Assembly: GCA_034440595.1 (NCBI GenBank)
Contig: JAWXCH010000027.1
Coordinates: forward strand, 1-13,559
Direction: 5' to 3'
Length of the DNA stretch: 13,559 bases
Source: JAWXCH01 sp034440595
GTDB lineage: Bacteria > Planctomycetota > Planctomycetia > Pirellulales > JALHPA01
Of this stretch, positions 8,099 through 13,559 are shown piece by piece; the first letter of the stretch is position 1; every line of letters starts with the position of its first letter. The notes under the pieces were generated by a model that saw only the letters and a list, made by a program, of their open reading frames with translations, ran no database searches and was not told the origin of the DNA. The translations under genes were made by a program, and so were the position numbers.

Positions 8099-8905
8099 TT
8101 AGAACCTTCGCAGGTTACTGATCAATTGCAGGATCTGGTCACCCGCCTGGATGGCTTGTGAGTTTAACTCAAACGCACGTTGCGTGGTGATCAGATCGAT
8201 CAACTCGGCAACCGGCTCCACGTTCGAGGCTTCCAGCGTATTCTGTCGAATCACGCCAATGCCGTTTGTGCCCGGGTTTCCTTGCAGCGGAGCACCCGAT
8301 GCGTCGGTCTGCGAGAAGAGGTTCTCGCCCAGCTTCATCAAACCTTGCGGGTTGATAAACGTCGCAAGCTGCATCTGGCCGACTTGCTGCAACTGTGGTG
8401 TACCCGGCTGTTGAACCGAAACGATCCCTTCGGCACTGATGACAATTCCGGTGGCGTCCTGCGGAATCTGAATCACAGGGTCCACCAATCGACCGGTGAA
8501 TGCCGAGCCGACCACCAACTGACCGGTGGCGTTGACCATCATGTTCCCCGCGCGGGTGAACATGATCTGACCGGTTGGTGGATCGACCACTTGCAAGAAA
8601 CCTTGCCCTTCGATGGCAACGTCCAGCGGGCGGTTCGTCAACTGAAACGCACCTTGCTGGAAATCGGCTTGAGTGCTTTCCACGCGCACGCCAAGGCCGA
8701 TCTCAATGCCGGTTGGTGTAAGCTGCCCGACACTGTCCATCGCACCGGGCAACATTTCATGCCGATAGAACAGGTCTTCAAAATTCGCACGATCGCGTTT
8801 GAACGCGGTGGTGTTGACGTTCGCCAGATTATTGGCGATCACGTCCAGCTTAGTTTGCAGCGAATCCATGCCGGTCGCTGCGGTATACAGTGTTTGTACG
8901 CTCAT
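8099..8905 (-). CDS. flgG: Flagellar distal rod protein (FlgG)
   Basis: FlgG polymerises into the distal rod inside the P- and L-rings. With the ATG at 8905 the product has 268 residues, close to the usual 260. It begins MSVQTLYTAATGMDSLQTKL and carries the rod motif IANNLANVNTTAFKRDRANFEDL (about 23-45). The central blocks RPLDVAIEGQGFLQV (about 92-106) and MFTRAGNMMVNATGQLV follow. It ends with the classic helix AELIDLITTQRAFELNSQAIQAGDQILQLISNLRRF. An ATG at 8971 extends the frame by 22 residues encoded through the palindromic repeat and is unlikely. A GGGAAG Shine-Dalgarno-like box (8911-8916 region, minus strand) stands at good spacing before 8905, one of the few clear ones in the operon. 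Confidence 0.97.
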   Translation of the reverse strand: MSVQTLYTAATGMDSLQTKLDVIANNLANVNTTAFKRDRANFEDLFYRHEMLPGAMDSVGQLTPTGIEIGLGVRVESTQADFQQGAFQLTNRPLDVAIEGQGFLQVVDPPTGQIMFTRAGNMMVNATGQLVVGSAFTGRLVDPVIQIPQDATGIVISAEGIVSVQQPGTPQLQQVGQMQLATFINPQGLMKLGENLFSQTDASGAPLQGNPGTNGIGVIRQNTLEASNVEPVAELIDLITTQRAFELNSQAIQAGDQILQLISNLRRF

Positions 8906-8927
8906 CGGATCTTCCCTAAATAGATAT

Positions 8928-8952
8928 GTGTGCCACTGGCTCTGCCAGTGCT
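8928..8952 (+). repeat. REP-like palindromic repeat, copy 4 (22 bases upstream of flgG)
   Basis: Identical over 25 bases to copy 1 at 2202-2226: GTGTGC plus the stem CACTGGC-tct-GCCAGTG plus CT. It has the same orientation and the same 22-base distance to the following start codon. In the flgF-flgG mRNA it would form a hairpin just above the flgG ribosome-binding site. Confidence 0.8.
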
Positions 8953-8976
8953 TCCTACTTCTGTTCTTCACTCTCT

Positions 8977-8987
8977 GGGCGAAGCCC
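8977..8987 (-). other. Short GC hairpin after flgF
   Basis: On the minus strand GGGC-TTC-GCCC forms a compact 4-bp stem 17 bases after the flgF stop codon. No T-run follows, so it is not an intrinsic terminator. Together with repeat copy 4 it places two hairpins between flgF and flgG, where it might stabilise or process mRNA. That role is an inference. Confidence 0.3.
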
Positions 8988-9004
8988 CACCACGCGCTCC
9001 TGTG

Positions 9005-9757
9005 CTACGATTGTCGCAGTACGCGATTGACCAGTGAATTGAGCATCGAATCGTGATTGCGGATCATGGTGATATTGGCTTCAAAAACGCGCGATGTCTC
9101 GATCAGGTCCAGCATTTCCAAAGTGGGCCGGACGCCCGACATCTCAAGGTGCCCACTCACCACATGCCGGGCCTCTTCTTCCAGCGGTTCCACCGGCCCT
9201 AGCGAGCGGTACATGTTCTCGCCTTGCTTGACCATGTCGCTCAGATGCCGTGGCTGAACCATTTTGAGAAACGTTTTGTCGCCGTCTTGTTCCAATGCAC
9301 CATCGGGCGAAATGCGCCACGGCGTATCCGGATTGATCACCAACGGGGTGTCTTCTTCACTCATGACGTGGTCACCACTTTGCGTGATCAGTTCTCCCAG
9401 GTCGTTGACCATAAAATTTCCGGCACGAGTCAGATACGGTTTGCCATGTTGATCGATGACAAAGAACCCATCGCCGTTAATCGCCACGTCGGTGGGATGA
9501 TTGGTCGTCTTCAAGGTGCCTTGTGAAAAGTCGGTGATCGTTCCGCTCATCCACACGCCACCGCCGACATCGTTGATGCTGCCGGAACCAGGCCGATCCT
9601 GACCGCGCGAGGTCTCTTCGGCGAATCGTGCCTGAAAGACCGCCAGATCACGCTTGAACGCGGGCGTATCGACATTGGCCAGATTGTTCGACAGGACTTC
9701 CATTCGCTTGCTTTGCGAATAGGCACCTTCGGCGGAGATGTATAGTCCGTATGGCAT
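9005..9757 (-). CDS. flgF: Flagellar proximal rod protein (FlgF-like)
   Basis: This is a rod subunit of the basal body and the first gene of the flagellar operon. The 250-residue product begins MPYGLYISAEGAYSQSKRMEVL and carries the rod motif SNNLANVDTPAFKRD (23-37). The family blocks HPTDVAINGDGFFVIDQHGKPYLTRAGNFMVNDLGELI follow (about 87-124). The C-terminal helix reads LDLIETSRVFEANITMIRNHDSMLNSLVNRVLRQS. FlgF and FlgG are close paralogues. I assign FlgF because a better FlgG lies directly downstream and because FlgF proteins start with the shorter MPYGLY/MD-GLY type N-terminus. The ATG at 9757 has no strong Shine-Dalgarno box. Its leader, counted from the predicted sigma-54 start, is about 115 bases. 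Confidence 0.9.
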   Translation of the reverse strand: MPYGLYISAEGAYSQSKRMEVLSNNLANVDTPAFKRDLAVFQARFAEETSRGQDRPGSGSINDVGGGVWMSGTITDFSQGTLKTTNHPTDVAINGDGFFVIDQHGKPYLTRAGNFMVNDLGELITQSGDHVMSEEDTPLVINPDTPWRISPDGALEQDGDKTFLKMVQPRHLSDMVKQGENMYRSLGPVEPLEEEARHVVSGHLEMSGVRPTLEMLDLIETSRVFEANITMIRNHDSMLNSLVNRVLRQS

Positions 9758-9884
9758 CGTGCGATCACGTTGTGCGGCTTGGCGGTCGAATGACTGCTAT
9801 CACCGCGGCAAAAAACTAAAGACGAATGTCTGTAGGAAAAGTGGAGCATGGCAAACGGAGTCTGCCTGCCCGGTGCGTCCCTTT

Positions 9885-9900
9885 AGCAACCGCAGTGCCA
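9885..9900 (-). promoter_or_regulatory. Sigma-54 (RpoN) promoter for the flagellar operon
   Basis: On the minus strand the sequence is TGGCACTGCGGTTGCT. The RpoN consensus is TGGCACG-N4-TTGCW, so only the seventh base differs. The essential GG and GC are spaced by exactly 10 bases (GG at 9898-9899, GC at 9886-9887). Transcription would start near 9874 and run into flgF. RpoN promoters are well known for middle flagellar genes in several phyla and need an enhancer-binding ATPase. The direction and position directly upstream of flgF make this a strong prediction. Confidence 0.8.
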
Positions 9901-9925
9901 AAGCCTGAGAACGCCTAAAAGAGAT

Positions 9926-9988
9926 TTGCAGATTGCACCCTAAGTCATTGCAAAACCGTGCATTGCGAGAATTTAGCAGCGAATTGCA
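9926..9988. promoter_or_regulatory. Phased TTGCA words, candidate enhancer array
   Basis: On the plus strand TTGCA or TTGCG occurs at 9926, 9933, 9948, 9963 and 9984, with intervals of 7, 15, 15 and 21 bases. The longer words are ATTGCA, ATTGCA and ATTGCG. The words at 9925-9930 and 9949-9954 read TTTGCA and TGCAAA, an inverted pair. The array lies about 25-90 bases upstream of the -24 element, where activators of RpoN commonly bind. Activator identity is unknown. Confidence 0.4.
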
Positions 9989-10086
9989 GGTACCGATGCC
10001 AGCACCAGCGCCATCGGCAACTCAGTGCGATAATTGCCGATCGATGCGCAGATTATGCCGGTTGGAGATTGCCGCGAACCTCAGTT

Positions 10087-11040
10087 TCAAGTGGGCGAAC
10101 CGCCAGAGCCGTACGGTCCAAGAAATTTATCCCCATTGAAGTGGATCATATGGTCGGGGAATTCGGCCACCCAGACTTCGGATTCCCAGACAATCTCAGA
10201 GACGTACTGTTTAAGGGTCTTGAAGTCCATGAATGCAGTCACATAGACTCGTGCTGCGACGCAATTCTTAAACGCTGATTCCAGTTCGGCAAATCGCTTG
10301 GGAGATACTGGGCCGTGCGAGGTCACCGCTTCGATCAAAAATAGCCAGTTACGTCGTTCATCAAATAGAACTATATCCGGTAACTTGTCGTGATTGATTG
10401 CTGGGACGTTCAGCTTGCTGAGCAACTGCTTTTCGATGATGAGATGTTTTTCAGCCGTATCCCCCAGGTAAACCAGCACCGAGTCAGGCGCAAACCGCGG
10501 CGCGAACTCCTCAATAATCAGTCGCTGCAGCTCATTATGGATACCCGCAGACAGTTCAATTGCCGAGCCATCCGCCAGCTTCACAGGCACCTTTAGCAAT
10601 TGGCGGGCACGAGTGTAAGCAACCGACAGGCTTCCGTGTTGCTGGATAAAAGATTCGCACTTCTGTGCAAAGTCTTTCGATTTGAACTGCTTGATGACCT
10701 CCGTCGCTTCAGCGGTCAATTGATAGACAGTATCACCACTGTTTGTCGGTCGAGAGGGATTGTCTGGGTTGCGATCAACGATGCGAGCCTGTTCAAACTG
10801 ATGAATCGTCTGACGGCGGATTGTCTCACGCGAGTTGGGCTTGTAGTCTTTGCCGTAGTGTTTGCGCATCCACTCCATGATATCCACTGTCCGGAGCAAA
10901 GGCCGCGAGGCTTTCTTCCAGGGATCCTTCTCTTTCAGTCCCGCCAGTGCCAACAGCGTCAGGCAAGATCGTTCGTTTTGCTGAGCCTTAGGCATACCTA
11001 GGCTCTTTAATATCGCCAAGGCCTCTTCTTGCTTACTCAT
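10087..11040 (-). CDS. BsuBI/PstI-family type II restriction endonuclease
   Basis: This enzyme would cut DNA at the site protected by the adjacent methyltransferase. For the PstI/BsuBI family that site is CTGCAG. The product has 317 residues, close to PstI (326). The N-terminal half (1-150) is helical and includes a helix-turn-helix-like stretch, SRETIRRQTIHQFEQARIVDR (70-90). The C-terminal nuclease domain contains GIHNELQRLIIEEFAPRF (166-183), YLGDTAEKHLIIEKQLLSKLNV and the catalytic-type segment KLPDIVLFDERRNWLFLIEAVTSHGPVSPKR (219-249). D222 and E237 are candidate metal ligands of a PD-(D/E)xK fold. The ATG overlaps the methyltransferase stop by four bases (ATGA), so the pair is translationally coupled. 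A single CTGCAG in the window (10525-10530) lies inside this gene. The frame is intact, so the system could be active. Confidence 0.9.
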   Translation of the reverse strand: MSKQEEALAILKSLGMPKAQQNERSCLTLLALAGLKEKDPWKKASRPLLRTVDIMEWMRKHYGKDYKPNSRETIRRQTIHQFEQARIVDRNPDNPSRPTNSGDTVYQLTAEATEVIKQFKSKDFAQKCESFIQQHGSLSVAYTRARQLLKVPVKLADGSAIELSAGIHNELQRLIIEEFAPRFAPDSVLVYLGDTAEKHLIIEKQLLSKLNVPAINHDKLPDIVLFDERRNWLFLIEAVTSHGPVSPKRFAELESAFKNCVAARVYVTAFMDFKTLKQYVSEIVWESEVWVAEFPDHMIHFNGDKFLGPYGSGGSPT

Positions 11041-12590
11041 GCTGTCGTCTCAATCAATTCGTTCACGAGTGTTCCAGGTAGTGCCAATGTAGCGCCAACA
11101 ATCCGTTCCACCACGGATGGATTTTTATCGCTAAGTTGCAAGATTTGCTGCCCGATGGATTCAATCGTCGCTTGATCTGGAAACGGCATCGACCTGATTT
11201 CCGTCGCATTGACCTGAGTATTGCCACTGATGGCACGGAAATATTGATCTACAAAGGCTGAGTTAAAAAAAGCGGCCAGACCGAACACTTCCAACTGCGA
11301 TAACTCTGAACCGGCGCGGTAGACGTAGTTCAGATGGTTTTCCAGCCCGACCCACTCGGAGTATGAATCTTGCGGTGTGAAAACACCTGCGACCAGTCGG
11401 CGTTTTTCTTCCTTGGATGTGAATCGTTTTAGCAGAACGTAATTCCTGGCCGGAACCAGCAAGCGTTTTGACGCATTACTGACTTCGATGTGTGTTTGCT
11501 TGCCGTTCTTCCGGGGGAACGGAGTCACGAACGGGCGCACATTGTGCATCCACAAGAGCGGAGCGGTGGTTGCGCTCTGCACATCACGCAAAAACTCAAC
11601 GGCACGAAAACCTACGACCGGTCCGGTTGAAATTTCAAAACCGAGATCACGAAATCGGCACGGAAGCTTGTCCATCGCTGCAACGATCTCATGCTCCATT
11701 CGGTTGCTTGTCACTCTGACGACATGATCGCCGTTGCTGTTGTCGATGATTGTGTCGTACATGGCGCGACGCTGTTGCACCTCCATGAGATCCCGGCCGG
11801 TACTGCTCGTCAGTAAAATGTCCCGAGGGGTTGCTCCCTTTTCAGCGTGAAGAATTACATTCTCTTGCAGCACCGCATCGCTCTTAAACGCCTCCGTGCG
11901 CGATTCAAAAACATGTACCTGACGGACGCTCATGCGGTCAAAATACCATTTACGAAATCGCTTGAAGTAAGGGCCGTTGAAGTAGCTCCGCGGCGTGATC
12001 GCTACCATTTCTCCACCAGGAAGCAGTAACTCCGCCGCGCGTGCCATGAACAGAGCATAGATATTTGGCTGGCCATGAACGACATGCGCCATCGCACGGG
12101 CTTGCGCCGAATCCTTGCGCAATTTGAAATAGGGTGGATTCAGAATGGCCCAGTGAAAGCTCGGCTCGATGGCATTGTCGAACAGAGATTCCTCGCCGTT
12201 CGACAGGATGAAGTCTTCGTCGCGTATCGCAAAAGTCAGCTTGTGCCCGGCGGTGCAAAGCGCCTGCTGACAATGTGTCAGCGATTGACGCAGCAGTGGA
12301 ACCAGGCTCTGGTCGTTCTCCCACAACTCAAAATGCAGTTTCAGCGGTGAATCGTGTTCCAGCAACCGCTGGCAGACTGCAACGGAAAGGGTTCCGACTC
12401 CTGCCCCTGCATCAAGAATGCGAAGATGGCACTCTAAAGGTTGCGAGAACATGCCCGCCATAAACTCGGCAATGACCGCCGGGGTGCCAAAGTGCCCCGT
12501 GACCTTCCGCTGCTCCGCTGGAACCAGCGCGTCGAACCGCCGTTGCTGCTCAGAGGCAAAGTCGGTCAGTGGTTTGGTTGCAACTGACAT
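11037..12590 (-). CDS. N6-adenine DNA methyltransferase of a PstI-like system
   Basis: It transfers a methyl group from S-adenosylmethionine to adenine in the recognition site, protecting host DNA from the partner nuclease. The 517-residue product is close to M.PstI in length (about 507). The visible motifs are GHFGTP (32-37, motif X type), LDAGAGVGTLSV (59-70, SAM-binding motif I), acidic ELWENDQ (88-94, motif II), and NPPYFKL (151-157, motif IV, catalytic NPPY). The C-terminal half, about 280-510, is the likely target-recognition domain and contains NYVLLKRFTSKEEKRRLVAGVF. It is first in a two-gene operon and its stop overlaps the endonuclease start, so the host would be methylated before cutting begins. 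The ATG at 12590 lacks a strong Shine-Dalgarno box. Sequence specificity (CTGCAG) is inferred from family and partner. Confidence 0.92.
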   Translation of the reverse strand: MSVATKPLTDFASEQQRRFDALVPAEQRKVTGHFGTPAVIAEFMAGMFSQPLECHLRILDAGAGVGTLSVAVCQRLLEHDSPLKLHFELWENDQSLVPLLRQSLTHCQQALCTAGHKLTFAIRDEDFILSNGEESLFDNAIEPSFHWAILNPPYFKLRKDSAQARAMAHVVHGQPNIYALFMARAAELLLPGGEMVAITPRSYFNGPYFKRFRKWYFDRMSVRQVHVFESRTEAFKSDAVLQENVILHAEKGATPRDILLTSSTGRDLMEVQQRRAMYDTIIDNSNGDHVVRVTSNRMEHEIVAAMDKLPCRFRDLGFEISTGPVVGFRAVEFLRDVQSATTAPLLWMHNVRPFVTPFPRKNGKQTHIEVSNASKRLLVPARNYVLLKRFTSKEEKRRLVAGVFTPQDSYSEWVGLENHLNYVYRAGSELSQLEVFGLAAFFNSAFVDQYFRAISGNTQVNATEIRSMPFPDQATIESIGQQILQLSDKNPSVVERIVGATLALPGTLVNELIETTA

Positions 12591-12883
12591 CGGTACCGCG
12601 GTCGACGCGTCTGCTAAAGCACGGAATAGGTGGACACTCGTTCAGACTGTCTATCTTATCGAAATTGTCACAGGGCAGAAAGCTGCGAAAGTAAGCCAGC
12701 CTTCTTTCGCGATATCGACCGGTTTGCCAGGCATCTTTCGCCGCCATTACGCAATTTTACGACCGGTTAGCGAAATCTAATTGCTCCCCCCGTAACACTT
12801 CCGCCCCGTTCACGCTTAGCTAGGTAGTGATGAGCACACCGCTCACCAAAACCTTCTCTCTGCAAAAAACAAGGATTCGCACC
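12591..12883. other. Divergent intergenic region between methyltransferase and small gene
   Basis: This 293-base gap must carry the promoter of the restriction-modification operon (minus) and probably that of the small gene at 12884 (plus). I could not identify convincing -35/-10 pairs. It contains the repeats described at 12685-12768, a C-rich run GCTCCCCCC near 12783, and a small hairpin TGAGC-acacc-GCTCA (12831-12845) just upstream of the small gene's ribosome-binding site. An open frame on the plus strand spans much of it but has no family features. Confidence 0.4.
12685..12768. promoter_or_regulatory. Direct and inverted repeats upstream of the methyltransferase
   Basis: The word CTTTCGC occurs at 12704-12710 and 12735-12741, and its reverse complement GCGAAAG at 12685-12691, giving an inverted repeat with a 12-base spacer. 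CGACCGGTT, which contains the palindrome ACCGGT, occurs at 12716-12724 and 12760-12768. They lie 95-180 bases upstream of the methyltransferase ATG and could be binding sites for a regulator. No controller (C) protein gene is present here. Confidence 0.3.
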
Positions 12884-13072
12884 ATGTATCGATCATTTCA
12901 AAACACGGCGGATATGGAAAGCCTGTTCGGATTCGCCTGGGGACCATCGGCCGACAACGGCGGCCACAACAGTCAGGAGCCTTCGACGCTTCCTTACCGT
13001 CCTGATCGTTCAGGCGATGGCGTGGAGATGGTGCCAGACACAGTTGTGCCCGTGCCGATTCGCCCTGGGTAG
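12884..13072 (+). CDS. Small hypothetical protein, 62 residues
   Basis: I do not recognise this protein. The ATG at 12884 is preceded by AAGGA (12871-12875) at usable spacing, the best start in this frame. An upstream ATG at 12827 would add 19 residues that cross a hairpin. The product is polar and has no membrane segment or Cys. It begins MYRSFQNTADMESLFGFAWG, has a Gly/Asn/His-rich middle (about 21-30), and ends Pro-rich, VPDTVVPVPIRPG. It may be largely disordered. It is divergent from the restriction-modification pair and is followed 190 bases later by a terminator. It could also be a chance frame within the leader of a non-coding RNA. Confidence 0.45.
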   Translation: MYRSFQNTADMESLFGFAWGPSADNGGHNSQEPSTLPYRPDRSGDGVEMVPDTVVPVPIRPG

Positions 13073-13261
13073 ATACTTGTCGACTGACATCGGGAGCGTG
13101 CCACGGATGGGTCGGGGTAAACGCTCCCCCAGCTTCTAGATTTACACATTCGCGGCAACCGCTCCCCCCAGCCGGGCAAATGGGGTGAGTTACCAACAAA
13201 CACCAGACATGGAGACCAATAGATATGCAGCAATAACCGTTTGCTGAGTCGGGAGGCTCAT

Positions 13262-13301
13262 AAAACCGAGACAGCTCAATGCGAGTTGCCTCGGTTTTTT
13301 T
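13262..13301 (+). terminator. Intrinsic (Rho-independent) terminator
   Basis: AAAACCGAG (13262-13270) pairs with CTCGGTTTT (13290-13298), with an inner CTC/GAG pairing in the loop, and the 3' arm runs directly into a seven-T tract ending at 13301. The A-run before and T-run after make it potentially usable in both directions. On the plus strand it would end the transcript of the small gene, or a small RNA, before the sigma factor gene. Confidence 0.8.
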
Positions 13302-13400
13302 GTAGATTCTCGAAACGTTCTCAGTCTAGCGACCGCGCAAAGTGTCCTGCTCCGGCGGTACTGCACACGCTCCCCGCCCCCCTTGCCAACTTGACCAATC

Positions 13401-13409
13401 TGCTAGAAT
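13401..13409 (+). promoter_or_regulatory. Extended -10 promoter box for the ECF sigma gene
   Basis: TGC-TAGAAT matches the extended -10 form TGn-TATAAT with one mismatch. A TTGCCA at 13383-13388 could be a -35 element but the spacing is short (15 bases). It lies 45 bases before the TTG start at 13455, after the terminator, as expected for a separately transcribed gene. Confidence 0.4.
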
Positions 13410-13454
13410 AACGCACCGTTATCCACTTTTTCGGCCTTTCCCCCGGAGCCGACC

Positions 13455-13559
13455 TTGGTTCAGGCACCGCCTACCAGAGCCAGCCTGCTCGTCCGTATTC
13501 GAGATACCCACGATACCGACGCCTGGCAGCAGTTTTTGGACATCTATTCCTCGCTAGTC
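13455..13559 (+). CDS. ECF-type RNA polymerase sigma factor, N-terminal fragment
   Basis: Only the first 35 codons are in the window: LVQAPPTRASLLVRIRDTHD followed by TDAWQQFLDIYSSLV. This is the characteristic start of the planctomycete group of extracytoplasmic-function sigma factors (TRASLLxRxRDxxDxxAWxxFxxxYxxLV), the opening of sigma region 2 that contacts core RNA polymerase. The reading frame has a stop at 13404-13406 and no ATG or GTG before the homology begins, so a TTG start at 13455 is the natural choice. The preceding GGAG (13445-13448) is well placed as a Shine-Dalgarno site. The gene is cut by the window edge, so regions 2.2-4 cannot be examined. The target genes are unknown. 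Confidence 0.85.
   Translation, partial: MVQAPPTRASLLVRIRDTHDTDAWQQFLDIYSSLV

Larger units (their letters stand above)
9758..10086 (-). other. Regulatory intergenic region upstream of the flagellar operon
   Basis: This 329-base non-coding stretch lies between the restriction gene stop (10087) and flgF. From the flgF side outward it holds an approximately 115-base leader with a hairpin at 9850-9866 (GGCAGA-ctccg-TTTGCC on the minus strand, one G-T pair). Next come the sigma-54 promoter (9885-9900) and five TTGCA/TTGCG words (9926-9988). Last is an 8-bp hairpin, ATCGGCAA (10013-10020) with TTGCCGAT (10034-10041), which lies 46 bases past the restriction gene and lacks a T-run. I see no credible protein-coding frame in it. 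Confidence 0.6.
13073..13454 (+). other. Structured non-coding stretch before the sigma factor gene
   Basis: These 382 bases have no defensible coding frame. In order they hold a perfect 8-bp hairpin GGGAGCGT/ACGCTCCC (13092-13099 with 13121-13128, 21-base loop) and a second small hairpin GCGG-caa-CCGC (13152-13162). Repeated C-rich words follow the stems (CGCTCCCCC at 13122, CGCTCCCCCC at 13160, CGCTCCCC at 13368). Next are an intrinsic terminator (13262-13301) and the promoter-like box before the sigma factor gene. The first part may be the 3' untranslated region of the small gene or an independent small RNA. Confidence 0.4.

Noticed and set aside
8180..8923. Plus-strand open frame of 247 codons opposite flgG
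   Set aside because: The minus strand encodes an unmistakable FlgG. The opposite frame is rich in His, Arg and Gln in the way antisense translations are.
10013..10041. Hairpin after the restriction gene as a terminator
   Set aside because: The stem is 8 perfect base pairs but no T-run follows on the minus strand, so an intrinsic terminator is not supported.
12843..13199. Minus-strand frame of 118 codons across the small gene
   Set aside because: It covers hairpins and C-rich non-coding sequence, has a Cys/Arg/Pro composition typical of random translation, and lacks a ribosome-binding site.
13342..13557. Plus-strand frame of 71 codons at the right edge
   Set aside because: It overlaps the ECF sigma factor start in another frame. 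The sigma frame has strong family similarity and this one has none.

Overview
The window looks like chromosomal DNA of a flagellated planctomycete, probably Pirellulaceae-like. I infer this from moderate-to-high GC, the ECF sigma factor start at the right edge (RASLLVRIRDTHDTDAWQQF type, very common in that phylum), the compact order flgF-G-A-H-I-J-N-K-L, an oversized repeat-bearing FlgL, and a dispersed short palindromic repeat. No database search was possible, so the taxonomic call is an inference.

Positions 1-9757 are a one-way (minus strand) flagellar rod/ring/hook-junction cluster. In transcription order it holds flgF (proximal rod), flgG (distal rod), flgA (P-ring chaperone), flgH (L-ring), flgI (P-ring), a single-domain flgJ (rod-binding part only), flgN (junction-protein chaperone), flgK and flgL. 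FlgL runs off the left edge after 726 residues. The genes build the rod and its bushing rings first, then the hook-filament junction and its chaperone. No flgM-like gene is visible. A near-consensus sigma-54 promoter (9885-9900) lies upstream of flgF, preceded by five phased TTGCA/TTGCG words that could be an activator-binding array.

Four copies of a palindromic repeat with CACTGGC/GCCAGTG arms sit in gaps of this operon. Two identical copies lie exactly 22 bases upstream of the start codons of flgL and flgG. Two more face each other between flgJ and flgN.

Positions 10087-12590 hold a type II restriction-modification pair on the minus strand: an N6-adenine methyltransferase followed, with a 4-base overlap, by a BsuBI/PstI-family restriction endonuclease. 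The predicted target is CTGCAG. It is probably an accessory insertion next to the flagellar promoter. The gap upstream of the methyltransferase carries direct and inverted repeats that may be operators.

Positions 12591-13559 turn to the plus strand. They contain an unrecognised 62-residue small gene (12884-13072), a non-coding stretch with hairpins and C-rich loops ending in an intrinsic terminator (13262-13301), and the first 35 codons of an ECF sigma factor (TTG start at 13455, extended -10 box upstream).

Most of the window is conventional. The best candidates for something new are the repeats fixed just upstream of flagellar start codons, the TTGCA array above the sigma-54 promoter, the expanded FlgL, and the small gene with its structured, terminator-ended downstream RNA.
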